DNA of 64,000 bases from Whitmania pigra (lineage: Eukaryota > Annelida > Clitellata > Hirudinida > Haemopidae): the NCBI GenBank assembly GCA_021613335.1, contig JAJTWR010000266.1:620001-684000 (forward strand), written 5' to 3'. Positions 29,704 to 42,104 of this stretch are shown one piece after another. The position numbers and the translations under genes were made by a program. The notes beneath the pieces are model-generated. The model ran no database searches, had not been told where the DNA came from, and saw nothing but the letters and a program-made list of their open reading frames with translations. Position 1 is the first letter of the stretch. Each line of letters begins with the position of its first letter.

Positions 29704-32700
29704 ATGGAATTGTTGAATTGGGCTCTAGAGACAATTGGAATTTCAAAATCCTCCACTGTATCAGAAGTAACTTTATCACAAGTTAAGGGGTTAGCTGTTC
29801 ATCTATAAGTATTCTGTAGATTTTATTTCATGTCGTCTTAAACCTTGTCGAATTGATAATACAGATGGGAAGTTCTCAAAAGGAATCACACAGTTTCTCT
29901 CTGCCTAAACTCAAACACATACAGCATTGTTCTATCTGCTCATCAGTCCTCAAAATGTTTTATGTATGTTGATTTCAATTTGTGAAAAATTTGTTTATTA
30001 GAAAAAAATTTACGGAATTTTGCTCGACAATTTCTGACTTACAATAATAAGTCTCTGATTACATTTCAGAGTTTTACAATCTTCAAATAAAAATGAAGCA
30101 ACTTCAGCATTCAACAATCTGAGTCACAAGCTGCACGTATTGGCAAGTGACAGTTGCATTTTGAATGCGGAGATTGTGCAACAATTATCGGATGTTATCA
30201 AAAAACACCCAACATTTGGATGTGCTCATGTGGCATGTTTTCTGGGTCTACCAAACCTCTTGTCAAATTTCCATGTTGCGACGTGAGTGAGTTTTACATT
30301 TCTAGTGGAACTTTGGGTTGCTTAGGCTTTTAGATTTCGTTCTCGGTTAGCACGGAATAAATGAATTTAATATACTTAGTTTGTGGTATTCTCAATTAAT
30401 AGTTTATTTGACGGGTTAATTATTGTTATTTCAATTAATTGATATTTCTGGGTCGGCTTGCCAGCTGTGCGTTTCCTTAAAGCTGATCCATGAGTTATTT
30501 ATTAATCCGAATGTTGGTTATTTTTGTTTGCATTGTTTCTTTCAATTTGGATTAATAAATTTTGCTAAAATAAAACCAGGAAAAATCAAATAATAAGATT
30601 AAACAAAGAAAAACAAGTAAATACTTAATAATAATTATAAATCATTAACAAAAACTTAACTTATTCATTATTCATTCCAAAGATCCATCGACGAAGCAGA
30701 CGAAGGGACAGGAAAAACACCACTCCACATTGCAGTGGAAAAGGAGAAATTCGATTGTGTCCAAAAGCTGCTTACATTGAATGCCAAACTTGACTTTCCC
30801 GATTTCAGAGGAGACACGCCTTTGCACTTTGCTGCAAGATGCAACAACAGCAACATTTTGGAGGTAAAATTCCACTGTTATTGTGAACATTTTTTAAAAA
30901 CTCATTTGAGCTTTTTTATTTTTTTTTTTAATATTTATTATCCTGGTGTCCTATTTTTTTTTTCCATTCAAAAGGAAATTACCTCGATGTGTAAAGCATT
31001 CCTAAACAAAGTAAACCATGATGGGGAGACAGCACTTCATGAAGCCTGCTTGGGAGGTTACCCAAAAAATGTAGAAATATTGCTGAAATGTGGTGCCAAT
31101 CCTTCCCTCACTAAATCTCATAGGCAACCAATCCACTGTGCTGTTATCAGTGGAAATACTAGGTGATATTATTAAACAGTGTTAATTAATCTGTTTCCAT
31201 TTATAAGTACATTGTATTGAGCTTTATTTAATACTTCATTTAATTAATCTGTTTACATTTATAAGTTCAATGTACCTAATTTTGTTGCATAGGTGTGTGG
31301 AGTACCTGAATAACAGGGATGTCAACCTTATCGATGCCAAAGAAAAGTTTACTGGAAATTCTCATCTCCACTTAGCAAAAAGCAAAGAGGTCATTGAATT
31401 ACATTAAAACTTAGCAACTATTGGGCCTTTAATATTCGAGCAACTACATCAAATAAAACAATATCAATTCAACAGATGATGCACTTCCTTGTTGAGCTCG
31501 GTTGCCCCATTGAACAGAGGAACAATGATAAACAAACCCCTCTGCTCCTCAGAATCCAAGAAGGCGACCTTTCTTCTACCCTTGGTCTCCTTGTCCTTGG
31601 TGCCAATGTATCCACTACGGATAGGGACGGTTTGACTGCCTTACATATGGCAATAAAGGTAATAATACTAATGAATTAATAATATTAATAGTATGAGGCA
31701 ATAAATGGTACAACAATATTACAGCAATACTAGTACATTTCTGCTGATATCTTTTCTTCTTTAAGTTTTCATAATTTCTCTTGCAGCAAAGCAGGATGGA
31801 TTTGGTTCAAGCATTGATAGTTTTTGGAGCTGATGTTAATCTGCGCAGCTCATCTGGAGTCTCTCCACGCCATGAAGCTGCACGATCCGTAGGAGAGAAC
31901 AGGTTGATGTTGGCATGATGATAATAACATATTACAATTTTGATTTGAGGGTTATGACAATGATGGGAATGGTACTATTAGTAATAATAAATTATAATTC
32001 ATTATATTAATATATTATTTGAGCCTAATTTTGCAGGGATAAAATACTTTACTGCCTCCACTTGGCTGGAGCAAAAAGATGCAGACAGCAGAGTCAATGT
32101 TCTGAAGGTTGCAGTAGTTATGGAAACTTCAATGGCTGGCCAAATGCCAAAGGTGGTGACCCTACAAACAAGGCCAAAACAGGTTGCATATTAACAGAAA
32201 GTAAGCGAATTAATCATTTTTAAATTTTTTTAAATTAATTTCAGTTGCCGATGAGTTTTTTGAAAAGTCTGCTTTAAATGCTGCATTGAGCAGAACGGAA
32301 AAATTGTATGGAGCAGAGGAGAATCAAAGGCATGCGCAAAAACCTGGATTTAGGGTATACTGCCATCTATTGAATGTTTGAGTTTTATTTGTTACATGTC
32401 GAATAACAAATAGTGCCATCTTTCGAATAAGAAGGAAATATCACGTGCTATACGTTGAATGAATGAGCGGAATTTTGTATTTAGAGTGTCATCTTGCGAA
32501 CATAAAATAAATATCTAACGCTACCTTTCGAATAAACGACTTTTATTATTTACTGTGCCATCTCTCGAACATAAAATAAATATCAAACGCTATCTATTTG
32601 ATGCCCACGTGAACACAAGCATCAGTTTTACTTAGAGCATTTATGACACAGAGAGCTCAGTTGAAAATGCTTCACAAAGTGAATGTTGCTTTTACCATCG

Positions 32701-34802
32701 CTTGCAACTTGCAAGTCATGAAGCACTTCACACTAGAATAACTTCAATCACCAGCTCCAATCAATTGAATAACTTCAGAATTCAATCACTTCAAACACAA
32801 TCACTAATTATTCAATTATTTGATATAATTTCTTATCAACAATTTATATTTTTTTCTCAAGGTGTTGTGTCTCGATGGTGGAGGCATCAAAGGTCTGGTG
32901 ACCATTAAAATACTCATGGCCATTGAGAGCATCACAGGACGTCCGATTCGCAAGTCGTTTGATTGGATAGGTGGTACTAGCACGGGGGGCATCTTGACCA
33001 TGGGTCTTTTGCATGGTTAGTCCTACAGAATACTCACCAGTAATTTTACAAATGCAGAATGTTGAATGCTTAAAAAATTTTAAAAGTTTGGTTTTCTGCA
33101 GAATACAAGTATACAAATCTGCTCTAGTTCTTGATAAATGAAATATTAAACTTATTTCTGATGAATAAACACCAATGCTTTCACATTAGTTTTTATAACC
33201 TATTATTTAATCTTTAATGATGTAATTATTATTTTAAAAATGTTAATTCTTAATGAACTACCTAACTGTAACCATGTGGTCCAATAACAAAGGAAAGACA
33301 CTGAACCAACTGTTGGGTGGCTATTTCCTCCTCAAGGACAATGTATTTCAGGGCACAAAACCTTACAGTTCGGAATCTCTTGAGATTTTCCTTAAGAAGG
33401 AAATAGGGGAAAATACAAGGATGACAGATGTACAGAAACCAAGGTTGGAAATTTGAAAAAATTTATAAAAACAAAGTCTTACATTTATTCTGTAAATAAC
33501 AGATTTTTCCGTTAATGAAAACTAATGACGTTATCTTTAACTCAAATTTTTAATTATCCAATTATTCCATTTAGAGTGATGTTGATGGCAGTACTGGCCG
33601 ATCGAAGGCCAGCAGAATTATTCATCTTTAAGAATTACGACACACCAGGAATTGAACACGACTCTACGGTATCCCAGCTGCAAGCTTTCCAGCCTCTTCC
33701 AAGACCTGAAGGTGTGTCAAAGATAACTTTTTATAGCCTCAGTAAAAGTAATTAATTCTGGAGTAACTATTACAACATATTATTTAAAATAATGTTCTGT
33801 GATCTTTCATACAAATTTTTGCCAGTGATAATTATTATTAAATTTTCCAACTTTTAGACCAATTGGTGTGGGAGGCTCTTAGGGCCACAAGTGCTGCCCC
33901 GACCTACTTCAGGGCCAGTGGGAGGTTCATCGATGGTGGCCTCATAGCCAACAACCCAACTCTAGATGTCCTTTCTGAGATTCACAAGTTCAACACAGCA
34001 AACAAGGCTGCCGTTAGGAAAAATTCTATTCTTTATATTTGTAATAATTTTTATCTTTTTTTGTATTGCATGTTATTTTAATGGATAAGTACGTTTTAAT
34101 GGAACTGATTAAGGAAATCGGTTTTCAGAGCTGTAGTTTTTTAGTGTTACAAAGATTATGAACGTTTGGATACATTTCATTGAATTTGTTCTGAACATTT
34201 TTAAACAACAACTTTTCAACTAAATTTCAATACTTTTTCTAGAAAAAATATTCTGAAGTGGAACCTCTTCACGTGGTCATTTCCATTGGAACTGGAAAAG
34301 TTCCTTTGACACCGGTGGTGAACTACAACTCTACCATAATGTTTTCCCCTCAGGGAATTACAGACTTTGTTGATTCTGCTAAGGCAGCCAAAAATTTGCT
34401 TGATCTGCTGACTGACCAGGTACACAAATTTTTTAAATCAATAACAATTATATAACTTATAATTTACAAGTATAATATGATAGAAATAATAATTCAGTTT
34501 ATTATTGGATCAATAGCATGCCGGTGTTCTCAGCGATTAACCCAAACATTTCACATTACGCAATCATTCATCTTACCTTCGTTTGACAGTCCACCCAGTC
34601 TGAAGGACAAACTGTGAGTCGTGCGGCTGCCTGGTGCAACATGATCGGAGTCCCCTACTACAGGCTCAACCCGCAACTGTCCGAAGACGTTCCACTGGAC
34701 TGCACGGACGATTCCAAACTCATCAACATGCTTTGGGAGACAGAGTGCTACTTGCAGAAAAATAAAGAAAAATTAATCCACTTGGCTAATTTATTGAAAT
34801 AA
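29704..34802 (+). CDS. pla2g6-like: iPLA2-beta-like phospholipase A2, paralogue 3, catalytic dyad intact
   Basis: Calcium-independent phospholipase A2 of the ankyrin/patatin (group VI) type; these hydrolyse membrane phospholipids to free fatty acid and lysophospholipid. Exons: 29704-29789, 29865-29963, 30070-30282, 30683-30863, 30975-31162, 31293-31389, 31476-31658, 31787-31902, 32037-32182, 32245-32354, 32862-33015, 33293-33443, 33575-33711, 33858-34012, 34243-34419 and 34590-34802. Phases agree and give 801 residues. Ankyrin repeats occupy exons 4-9. The patatin domain has DGGGIKG, GTSTG with Ser513 and FIDGG with Asp646, so activity is expected. Exon 9 is almost identical to that of copy 2, and exons 14 and 16 are very close to copies 1 and 4. 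Start at the ATG opening [12 protein letters not shown]. Confidence 0.93.
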
Positions 34803-35661
34803 ATATGATAATCGTGTTACTGATTTCAATTCAACTTAAATCTTAAGTGTTTGTATCAATTTTTGCCATATTTGCAGTGACTTTTCAGGTCTTGCTTCTT
34901 TTTATTGAGTCTATTTTAAATCTGCATTGCAAAAAGTCAATTACTTAATTGTTCAGTATTCAGAGCCATTTATGCATATATGATTAACATTCATTAATCT
35001 AATTCTAGATTGCATGTGATTTGCTTGAAAGCATGGCAATCATTCATTATGAATAACTCCACTTAGGACATAAGTTTCTGCCCGTAACTGTTTTTATGTC
35101 TGGGTTATTTTTTGGTCGACTTCAACACATTAAAACGAATTTCAAATCGAATTTGAGGAATTTACCGGATTTTTATCAACTAGCTCGAGTTAAGTAGTAT
35201 ACGTTAGATATACTAGCTAAGAAGTTAGCAGGGGCTAAAAATAATTCGCAGCGGCTGGAAAAATCCTAATATGGGAACGATTAGAGACTTTTTAACTTTC
35301 ACAACAAGTGCTGGGTTCGACTTTAAAGAGCGATCTAAGTCTTATTAAATGCATGATTCTGAGCAAGAAATACATCCACTTTTTTATTAGTTTAATTCTT
35401 TAGATCTAGCGGTCTTTCTTCATTAAAACATTCTACCTTTTTTGCTTATGTTTATGTAGGTTTTTTATTTTATTAATTAAAAATAATACAAGTTTCAATT
35501 TGTTAAATTTGATCATTAGTCATTTTTTAAAATTAATTACTTTTTTAATTATATTAGCATTAACTTTTACTTTTGAAGTCATGTTTTGTTAAACACCTAC
35601 AGCGTTTTATATCGGTATTGCTAATCTTTTTGGCAGTGGATAATACATTATTTGATACATA
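34803..35661. other. spacer between iPLA2 copies 3 and 4
   Basis: About 0.86 kb without exons: the 3' flank of copy 3 and the presumed promoter of copy 4. No repeat or regulatory element stands out. Confidence 0.6.
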
Positions 35662-38600
35662 ATGTCGTTTTTTAAATGTGTTGCGGATTGGGCTCAACAA
35701 GCCATAGGAAATGCCGATTCCTTTCTAGTCACTGAAGTTGCTTTACCGACAGTTAGAAAGTTAGCTGTTTATCGCGTAATAATATGATTGTTGTTGTTTT
35801 GATAACATCAACAACAATTTGGACGTTTAATTGCATTTGATGGAGATTACAATTTTGTGATATTGCAGGTGGGATTGTCTTACTAATGAGAATGTCTTCA
35901 CACTTTATAAAGACAGAAGTGCTTTTAAAGCTGTTTTGTCTGCTAATGTTCCATCTCCAAAATTTTTTTTGTGAGTTAAAATATTATTTAATTATTTTCA
36001 GGTTCGTAGAATATATTTTGAATGCTAAGGAAATGTTATTTATTTTCAATTTGCAGAGTTTTCAAAATTTCAAATCAAGAAAAGGCTGGTTTGACATTCA
36101 ATGCCTTGAGTTACAAACTTCAAGTATTGGCCAGTTCATGTGCCTCACTGAACATAGAACTGGTGCAAAAGATGTCCGATGCTATAATGAAACATTCCAC
36201 TTACGGATGTGCTCACATTGCAGCCCATCTTGGCCTCTGCAATATCCTCGCTAAGGAAAACATCGCCATGTGAGTGACAAGCATCTTTGTTTCAGAGTCG
36301 TTTGGATTTTGAGATAAATTTTAACTTTCAAATTGCAAGCAAATGTAACAACGAGAATAGATCATGAAGACCATTTTAGAATATCAAGATATTTTTTGCC
36401 AAAATAATTTATCGTTTTTTCATTCGATCGCATCTTAAAGGTCAATCAACGAAGCCGAAGAGTCTACTGGTAAAACACCTCTCCACATCTCGGTAGAGAA
36501 CGAGAGGGTCGATTGCATTCAAGAGCTCCTGCTTCTTAACGTCAGACACAACTGCGTCGACGTCAAGGGTGACACTGCATTCCACTACGCTTCAAGGTGC
36601 GCTGACTCCAACATTTTAAAGGTTAACATTGTTTGTTTTTAATCTTCAGTTTAAAGTATAGTAGGGAATCTGGCGATAAGATCATCGTCATAATAATCTG
36701 CTGGCATAAACAATATCCATTATATCCTTCAATATATAGTAGGGAATCTGGCGATAAGATCATCGTCATAATAATCTGCTGGCATAAACAATATCCATTA
36801 TATCCTTCAATATATAGTAGGGAATCTGGCGATAAGATCATCGTCATAATAATCTGCTGACATAAACAATATCCATTATACCCTTCAATTGAATATTACA
36901 AAGAACTGAAGTGTGAGATATTATTCGTTTGTTGTATTATTTGTGCTATTCAAGTTTAAAACATTTTATTGTGATGATAATACGGTATGATATGGTAATA
37001 ATAATGTCAACCTGAAACTCTAACGTCACCTGCAACCTCACACCTGGACAAATTTTATGGCCCGACGAACAGGTACTTGCGTCGAAAGACTCTTCTTCCA
37101 TCAACCAGACGAACCACGCCGGAGAGACCGCGCTCCACGAAGCCTGCCTGGGCGATCGGCCGGAAAACGTGGAAATGCTGTTGAGGTGGAAGGCAGATCC
37201 GACACTCACCAAGTCTCACAGGCAGCCCGTCCACTGTGCCGTTGCCGTCGGCAGCATGAGGTTGCGAGGGTTATTTAAAGAGATCGTACGATGGTTTTGT
37301 TAAATCATGTCGTTTGTAACAGCATTTTTTTTTTAAGTTAATGTTTATGAATTAACGAAAAATATTTTAGAGTGGAGTATAATAATGATTATTTTGTCCT
37401 TCACGAGTTAATATTTATGGCTTATTGATGCAATGTTATTATGTGTTATCAAACTTAATTATGGTTTTTCTAAAATAATTAACAAACTGTTCAAGAACAA
37501 TTTACAGCTTAATGATAAAATATCAAATATCAATACAAAAGATATTATTATTTATTTATTATTGTAAAATAGTTACGGTCACAAAATAATTAACGAAAAG
37601 TCAACTGTTAATAATTCGTTAGTTCCGTGTCGAATGTAGGTGCATCGAGACATTGAACAAGTGGAATGTTGACATCCTCGACGCAAAGGAAGATCTGTTT
37701 GGAAATTCAGTCCTTCACATCGCTGATGGCAAAGAGGTGAATTGGAAGATTTTCATCACAGATATTTCAGCCATTAACTTCCCAATAGGCAGTACTGTAT
37801 ATTTATGATTACCTGGTTAGTCGATAAGTAATTAAGTTGTAATAAATGATTACTAAAGTTACCTAAGTAGCCTGTTAGATATGGTGATAATTGTGAGCTG
37901 AACATGATTCTCCATCATCAAGCTATTTTATTGATGACGATTGCCAGAACAAATCGTTCCACTATTATGGATTCGCAATGCCATCGATTGAGAATAAACA
38001 AAGAATCGTAAATTCATTAGCAATTCGCTAACAATTCATCAGATGATGCATTTCCTCGTCGAACTTGGCTGCTCCACGGAGGAAGTGAACCTGAAGAAAG
38101 AAACTCCTCTGCTCCTCAAGATCAAGGAAGGCAACCTCCCCTCGGCCGTCGGCCTTCTGACTGTCGGCGCCAATGCCTCCGCCAGAGATGAAGATGGAAA
38201 TGGTGCCCTACACCTTGCTATCCAGGTATGGTGACGACGACGATGGTGATGATAATAATGATGACAGTGATGATGATGGTGATGATAATAATGATGACAG
38301 TGATGATGGTGATGATAATAATGATGACAGTGATGATGGTGATGATAATAATGATGACAGTGATGATGGTGATGATAATAATGATGACAGTGATGATGAT
38401 GGTGATGATAATAATGATGACAGTGATGATGATGGTGATGATAATAATGATGACAGTGACGATGGTGATGATAATAATGATGACAGTGATGATGGTGGTG
38501 ATGATGGCAGAGGTTGATTTGGTAATATGACCATAAAACACACCAATTCAAACAGCAAGACAGGGCAGACTTGGTTCAACTTCTCATTGTTTTTGGAGCA

Positions 38601-41410
38601 GACATCAATCTGTGCAACAATTTCCAAATTTCACCACGTCACGAGGCTGCATGCTCCTCTGGAAAAAATAGGTTGGATGATGATGATGATGATGATGATG
38701 ACGATGGTAAAAGTCAATGTTGATGTTCTTGACATATTTGGATACTTGACCTGTAGCGATGAAATTCTGAACCTCCTCCACATGGTTGGAGCGATGAGAT
38801 GCAACGAACTGAAGTCAAACTGTTCCCAAGGCTGCATGTTCGACGGCTCCTTCGACGGTTTGCCAGACGGCACGTCAAAAACCAGCTCCAGTCCCCGTCG
38901 CACGATCCAATCAGGTAGATGTTTGTGTGTTTATGAGGTCGGCTACTTTTTAATTTTTCAGTAACGTGAAGTAAGTTGCACGCTTACCGTTTAAAGTCGA
39001 GCGTTGTTGTTAACATTTGTTTCGTTCTCGGGGTGAACTGATTTCCGTTTGACTTCAGTTGTTGATCAGTTCTTCGAGAAGTCTGCCGTCAGTGCGGCAC
39101 TGTCGAGATCGGAGAGTCTGTACAAGTTGGAGGATGCCGAGAGGCACAGACGAAAGCCTGGTTCTAGGGTGGGACATACTTGCATAAAATATCGCTTATC
39201 CGAAAATAATAAATTACCCGATAAACATTTAAACGTTAACCAATAATATAATCCATCTGAAGGTGCTGTGCTTAGATGGCGGAGGCATCAGAGGTATGGT
39301 GACGGTCAAAATACTCATGGCCATCGAGCACATTACGGGACGCCCCATTTGTGATTCGTTCGATTGGATTGGTGGGACCAGCACGGGGGGCATCCTGACC
39401 ATGGGCCTTTTGCAGGGTAAGGGTTTTTTGTAATGGATTTTTGGGTGCAAATTTGCTAGTAATACGTTTGCATTATCGTTTTTAAATTGCTGAATGTGGA
39501 TAACATCACCGCATTTAATGGAAATTCTAAACATTCATGGTTTAATTTTTCTTTATATAATACACTTTTGTTATAACTAATAATTATATTGTTATTTATT
39601 GGATGTTATTTATTTTCGTTATTCGATACAATTATTAATAAGTCATCAAGTTTAACCATTACGAGGAAATAACATCTACAATCTAATATAGGAATGCTAA
39701 CCGCACAGGTAAGAGACTGAACCAAATAATGGGAGCCTACTTCAGACTCAAGGATGAGGTATTCCAAGGCAAGCGACCTTACAACTCTGAGTCGCTCGAG
39801 AAATTCCTCAAGAAGGAACTTGGGGAATGGACGAGGATGACGGACGTCCAGAAACCAAGGTTGGAAATTTTGACGTGAAATTAATTATGCCGTTGATTAG
39901 GCATTGTAACGTTTAATAATTGGCTGTTATGACAATACTATTCATTAGAAGGTTAACAGTTTGTCTTCATCACTAGAGTTTTATGATATTTCTAGGAATA
40001 TTTTTATTAATTTTATTTAATATGTGTAAGATTATATTAATGCTTAATTCATTCATTTTTATTGTAATTGTAGCAGTAAACGATTGGACATATTTTATCA
40101 TTAATTAATAATTAGTCTGATAATAATAATAATTACTCCAACCAGGGTGATGCTGATGACGGTGCTGGCCGACCGCCTACCCGCTGAATTGTTTGTCTTC
40201 AAGAATTATCATCTCCCTGGGATCGAACACAATCCCCTGCCTTCCCCGTTCAAGGAGTTTCAACCCATCCCGAGACCTCAAGGTCATATAATAGTTATAT
40301 AATTACAATTATAATTAGTTGCTTTTCATAATATTTTATAACCAAATGTAATTCACTAGCACCAGCAAAGGCTTTTGGCCACTCAGATGTAATACCTTTT
40401 GGGTTAAGGAAACAGTTGGGCCATTTGGCATGCCTTTTCTTTGCATTTAATAATCCTTGCAATCACTTTAGACCAACTGGTGTGGCAGGCTGTGAGGGCA
40501 ACTGGTGCAGCCCCGACCTACTTCAGGGCCAGTGGAAGGTTCATCGATGGTGGCCTCATAGCCAACAACCCAACTCTGGATGTCCTTTCTGAGATTCACA
40601 AGTTCAACACTGCAAACAAGGCTGCCGTTAGGAGAGCTTATTTGATTTTAACTTTTTTTTTCTAATTTTTAATTATTCTTGTTATTATTCATGCAGTTTG
40701 TAAATTAAGCTGGAGTTCATAAAATGTGCACTTAAATCACAGACAAATTCAATCACACATTCGTCATAATTCCTCCATCCAGGGGACCGATGCCAAGGTA
40801 GAGCCCATGCACGTGGTCGTTTCCATAGGAACGGGTAAAGCTCCCCAGAGGTTCGTGAAGGAGTGTGATGTGTTCAGACCGGAGGGGATACTGGATTACA
40901 CCAAGGCATTTTGGGGGGCAAAAAATTTTGGTGATCTGGTGATTGATCAGGTGAGGGTACACCAATTGAAAGTTGATTTGTCGTCATGGTACCGGACTTG
41001 ATTTATTATCGTTGTCCGAGCTTGTTACATAATTATGAATGTGTAAGAAGAAATTTATAAATAATATAATTTCAATTTAATGGTCTGAGATGATTTATCT
41101 ACAATTAAGTAATTGTAATCAAGTAATTTTTTTTGTTAAAAAAGTTGTCCACAACAAAATCCTCTCATTAACCTTTTCTCGTACAAACGCTTATCAGGTG
41201 ACACAGTCGGACGGCCAGTCAGTCAATCGTGCGGCTGCCTGGTGCAACATGATCGACGTCCCCTACTACAGGCTCAACCCGCAACTCTCCGAAGACATTC
41301 CACTGGACTGCACGGACGATTCCAAACTCATCAACATGCTCTGGGAGACCCAGTGCTACTTGCAGAACAATCATGAGAAATTAATTCAATTAGCGAATTT
41401 ATTAGATTGA
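35662..41410 (+). CDS. pla2g6-like: iPLA2-beta-like phospholipase A2, paralogue 4, catalytic dyad intact
   Basis: Sixteen exons: 35662-35759, 35869-35970, 36057-36269, 36441-36621, 37073-37260, 37640-37736, 38043-38225, 38556-38671, 38757-38914, 39059-39168, 39263-39416, 39709-39859, 40146-40282, 40472-40626, 40783-40950 and 41198-41410. Phases agree and give 807 residues, essentially the length of human PLA2G6. It has N-terminal [14 protein letters not shown], ankyrin repeats in exons 4-9, then the patatin domain with DGGGIRG, GTSTG (Ser522) and [15 protein letters not shown] (Asp655). The C-terminal exon has [20 protein letters not shown], typical of the family. Exons are GC-richer than in copies 1-3, and residues are closest to the vertebrate consensus, so it may be the least derived copy. 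Introns 4 and 7 contain minisatellites. Confidence 0.94.
36659..36890. repeat. 78-base unit, three near-perfect tandem copies, in intron 4 of iPLA2 copy 4
   Basis: Units begin at about 36661, 36739 and 36817 with GTAGGGAATCTGGCGATAAG and continue to TATATCCTTCAATATATA. The first two look identical, and the third differs near its end. As 78 is a multiple of three, several frames stay open through it, but it lies between verified exons and is not coding. Confidence 0.95.
38226..38515. repeat. GAT-rich minisatellite at the 5' end of intron 7 of iPLA2 copy 4
   Basis: About eight copies of a 30- or 33-base unit (core GGTGATGATAATAATGATGA, then CAGTGATGAT with an optional extra GAT) start within a few bases of the exon 7 donor (CAG/GTATGG) and fill nearly the whole 330-base intron. 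Every frame stays open (poly-Asp, poly-Met/Ile, or His/Ser in antisense), but the exon 7 to exon 8 junction is fixed by homology with the other three copies. Confidence 0.95.
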
Positions 41411-42104
41411 TTAATTAAGCTTAACTTATTGAAAAGTAACGACGCCGACATAATAAAAAAAAACATGAAGGATTAAAAGCGTGAGGAATTCTAAGTGACG
41501 AGCACAGTGGTTTTTTAGCAGTATTGTTCTGCAGGCACTGATGAATTGGGCTGCAATGTATTGCTTAAGAATAAAGTTTTCGAAGCCGTCATTCGAAGAT
41601 TTAACTCGGCGTTATGAACGGTCCAATAGACACTCAATGGTAATGTATTTTCTGTACTTGTAATTAAAATAGTTAGTAAAAAACGTTAGGAGATAGTTTA
41701 AATATGTACGCTAGCATAGCCGCGACATCATGTATAAGAAAAACATAATTGCATAATTCATTTTTCGATATATATCTAAAAACGATGTTATATTTATTAC
41801 ATAAAACGATTGTCCAAAATAGAGTTTTAACTTGTAGTGACGGCACATCCCTAATATTTCTCGAGGACGCCATACACGAGCAATTTGAATGTGCATCCTT
41901 CTTTATTCTGCTGACTCTCTCGACTTATGTTCGACCCTCTCTGTTTTCTAGCTTACTCGCGCAATACAATGACTCGTCATGACCCGTGTTATTCAATATA
42001 CAACAAATAAGCCTGTGAAAAGAATGGAGACAAACGACATGCATTATGCATGCATGACATGTGCACTTCCTAACTCAAAATAAAACTACAAATAGTAAAA
42101 TCAG
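41411..42104. other. gap between iPLA2 array and TLR pair
   Basis: About 0.7 kb between convergent genes. No exon is supported; small open frames in both directions are unremarkable. Confidence 0.6.

Noticed and set aside
38039..38627. Asp-rich, His-rich, Ser-rich and Met/Ile-rich frames over iPLA2 copy 4
   Set aside because: They arise from the intron 7 minisatellite. The true exon 7 and 8 boundaries are fixed by the same 183- and 116-base exons in all four copies.
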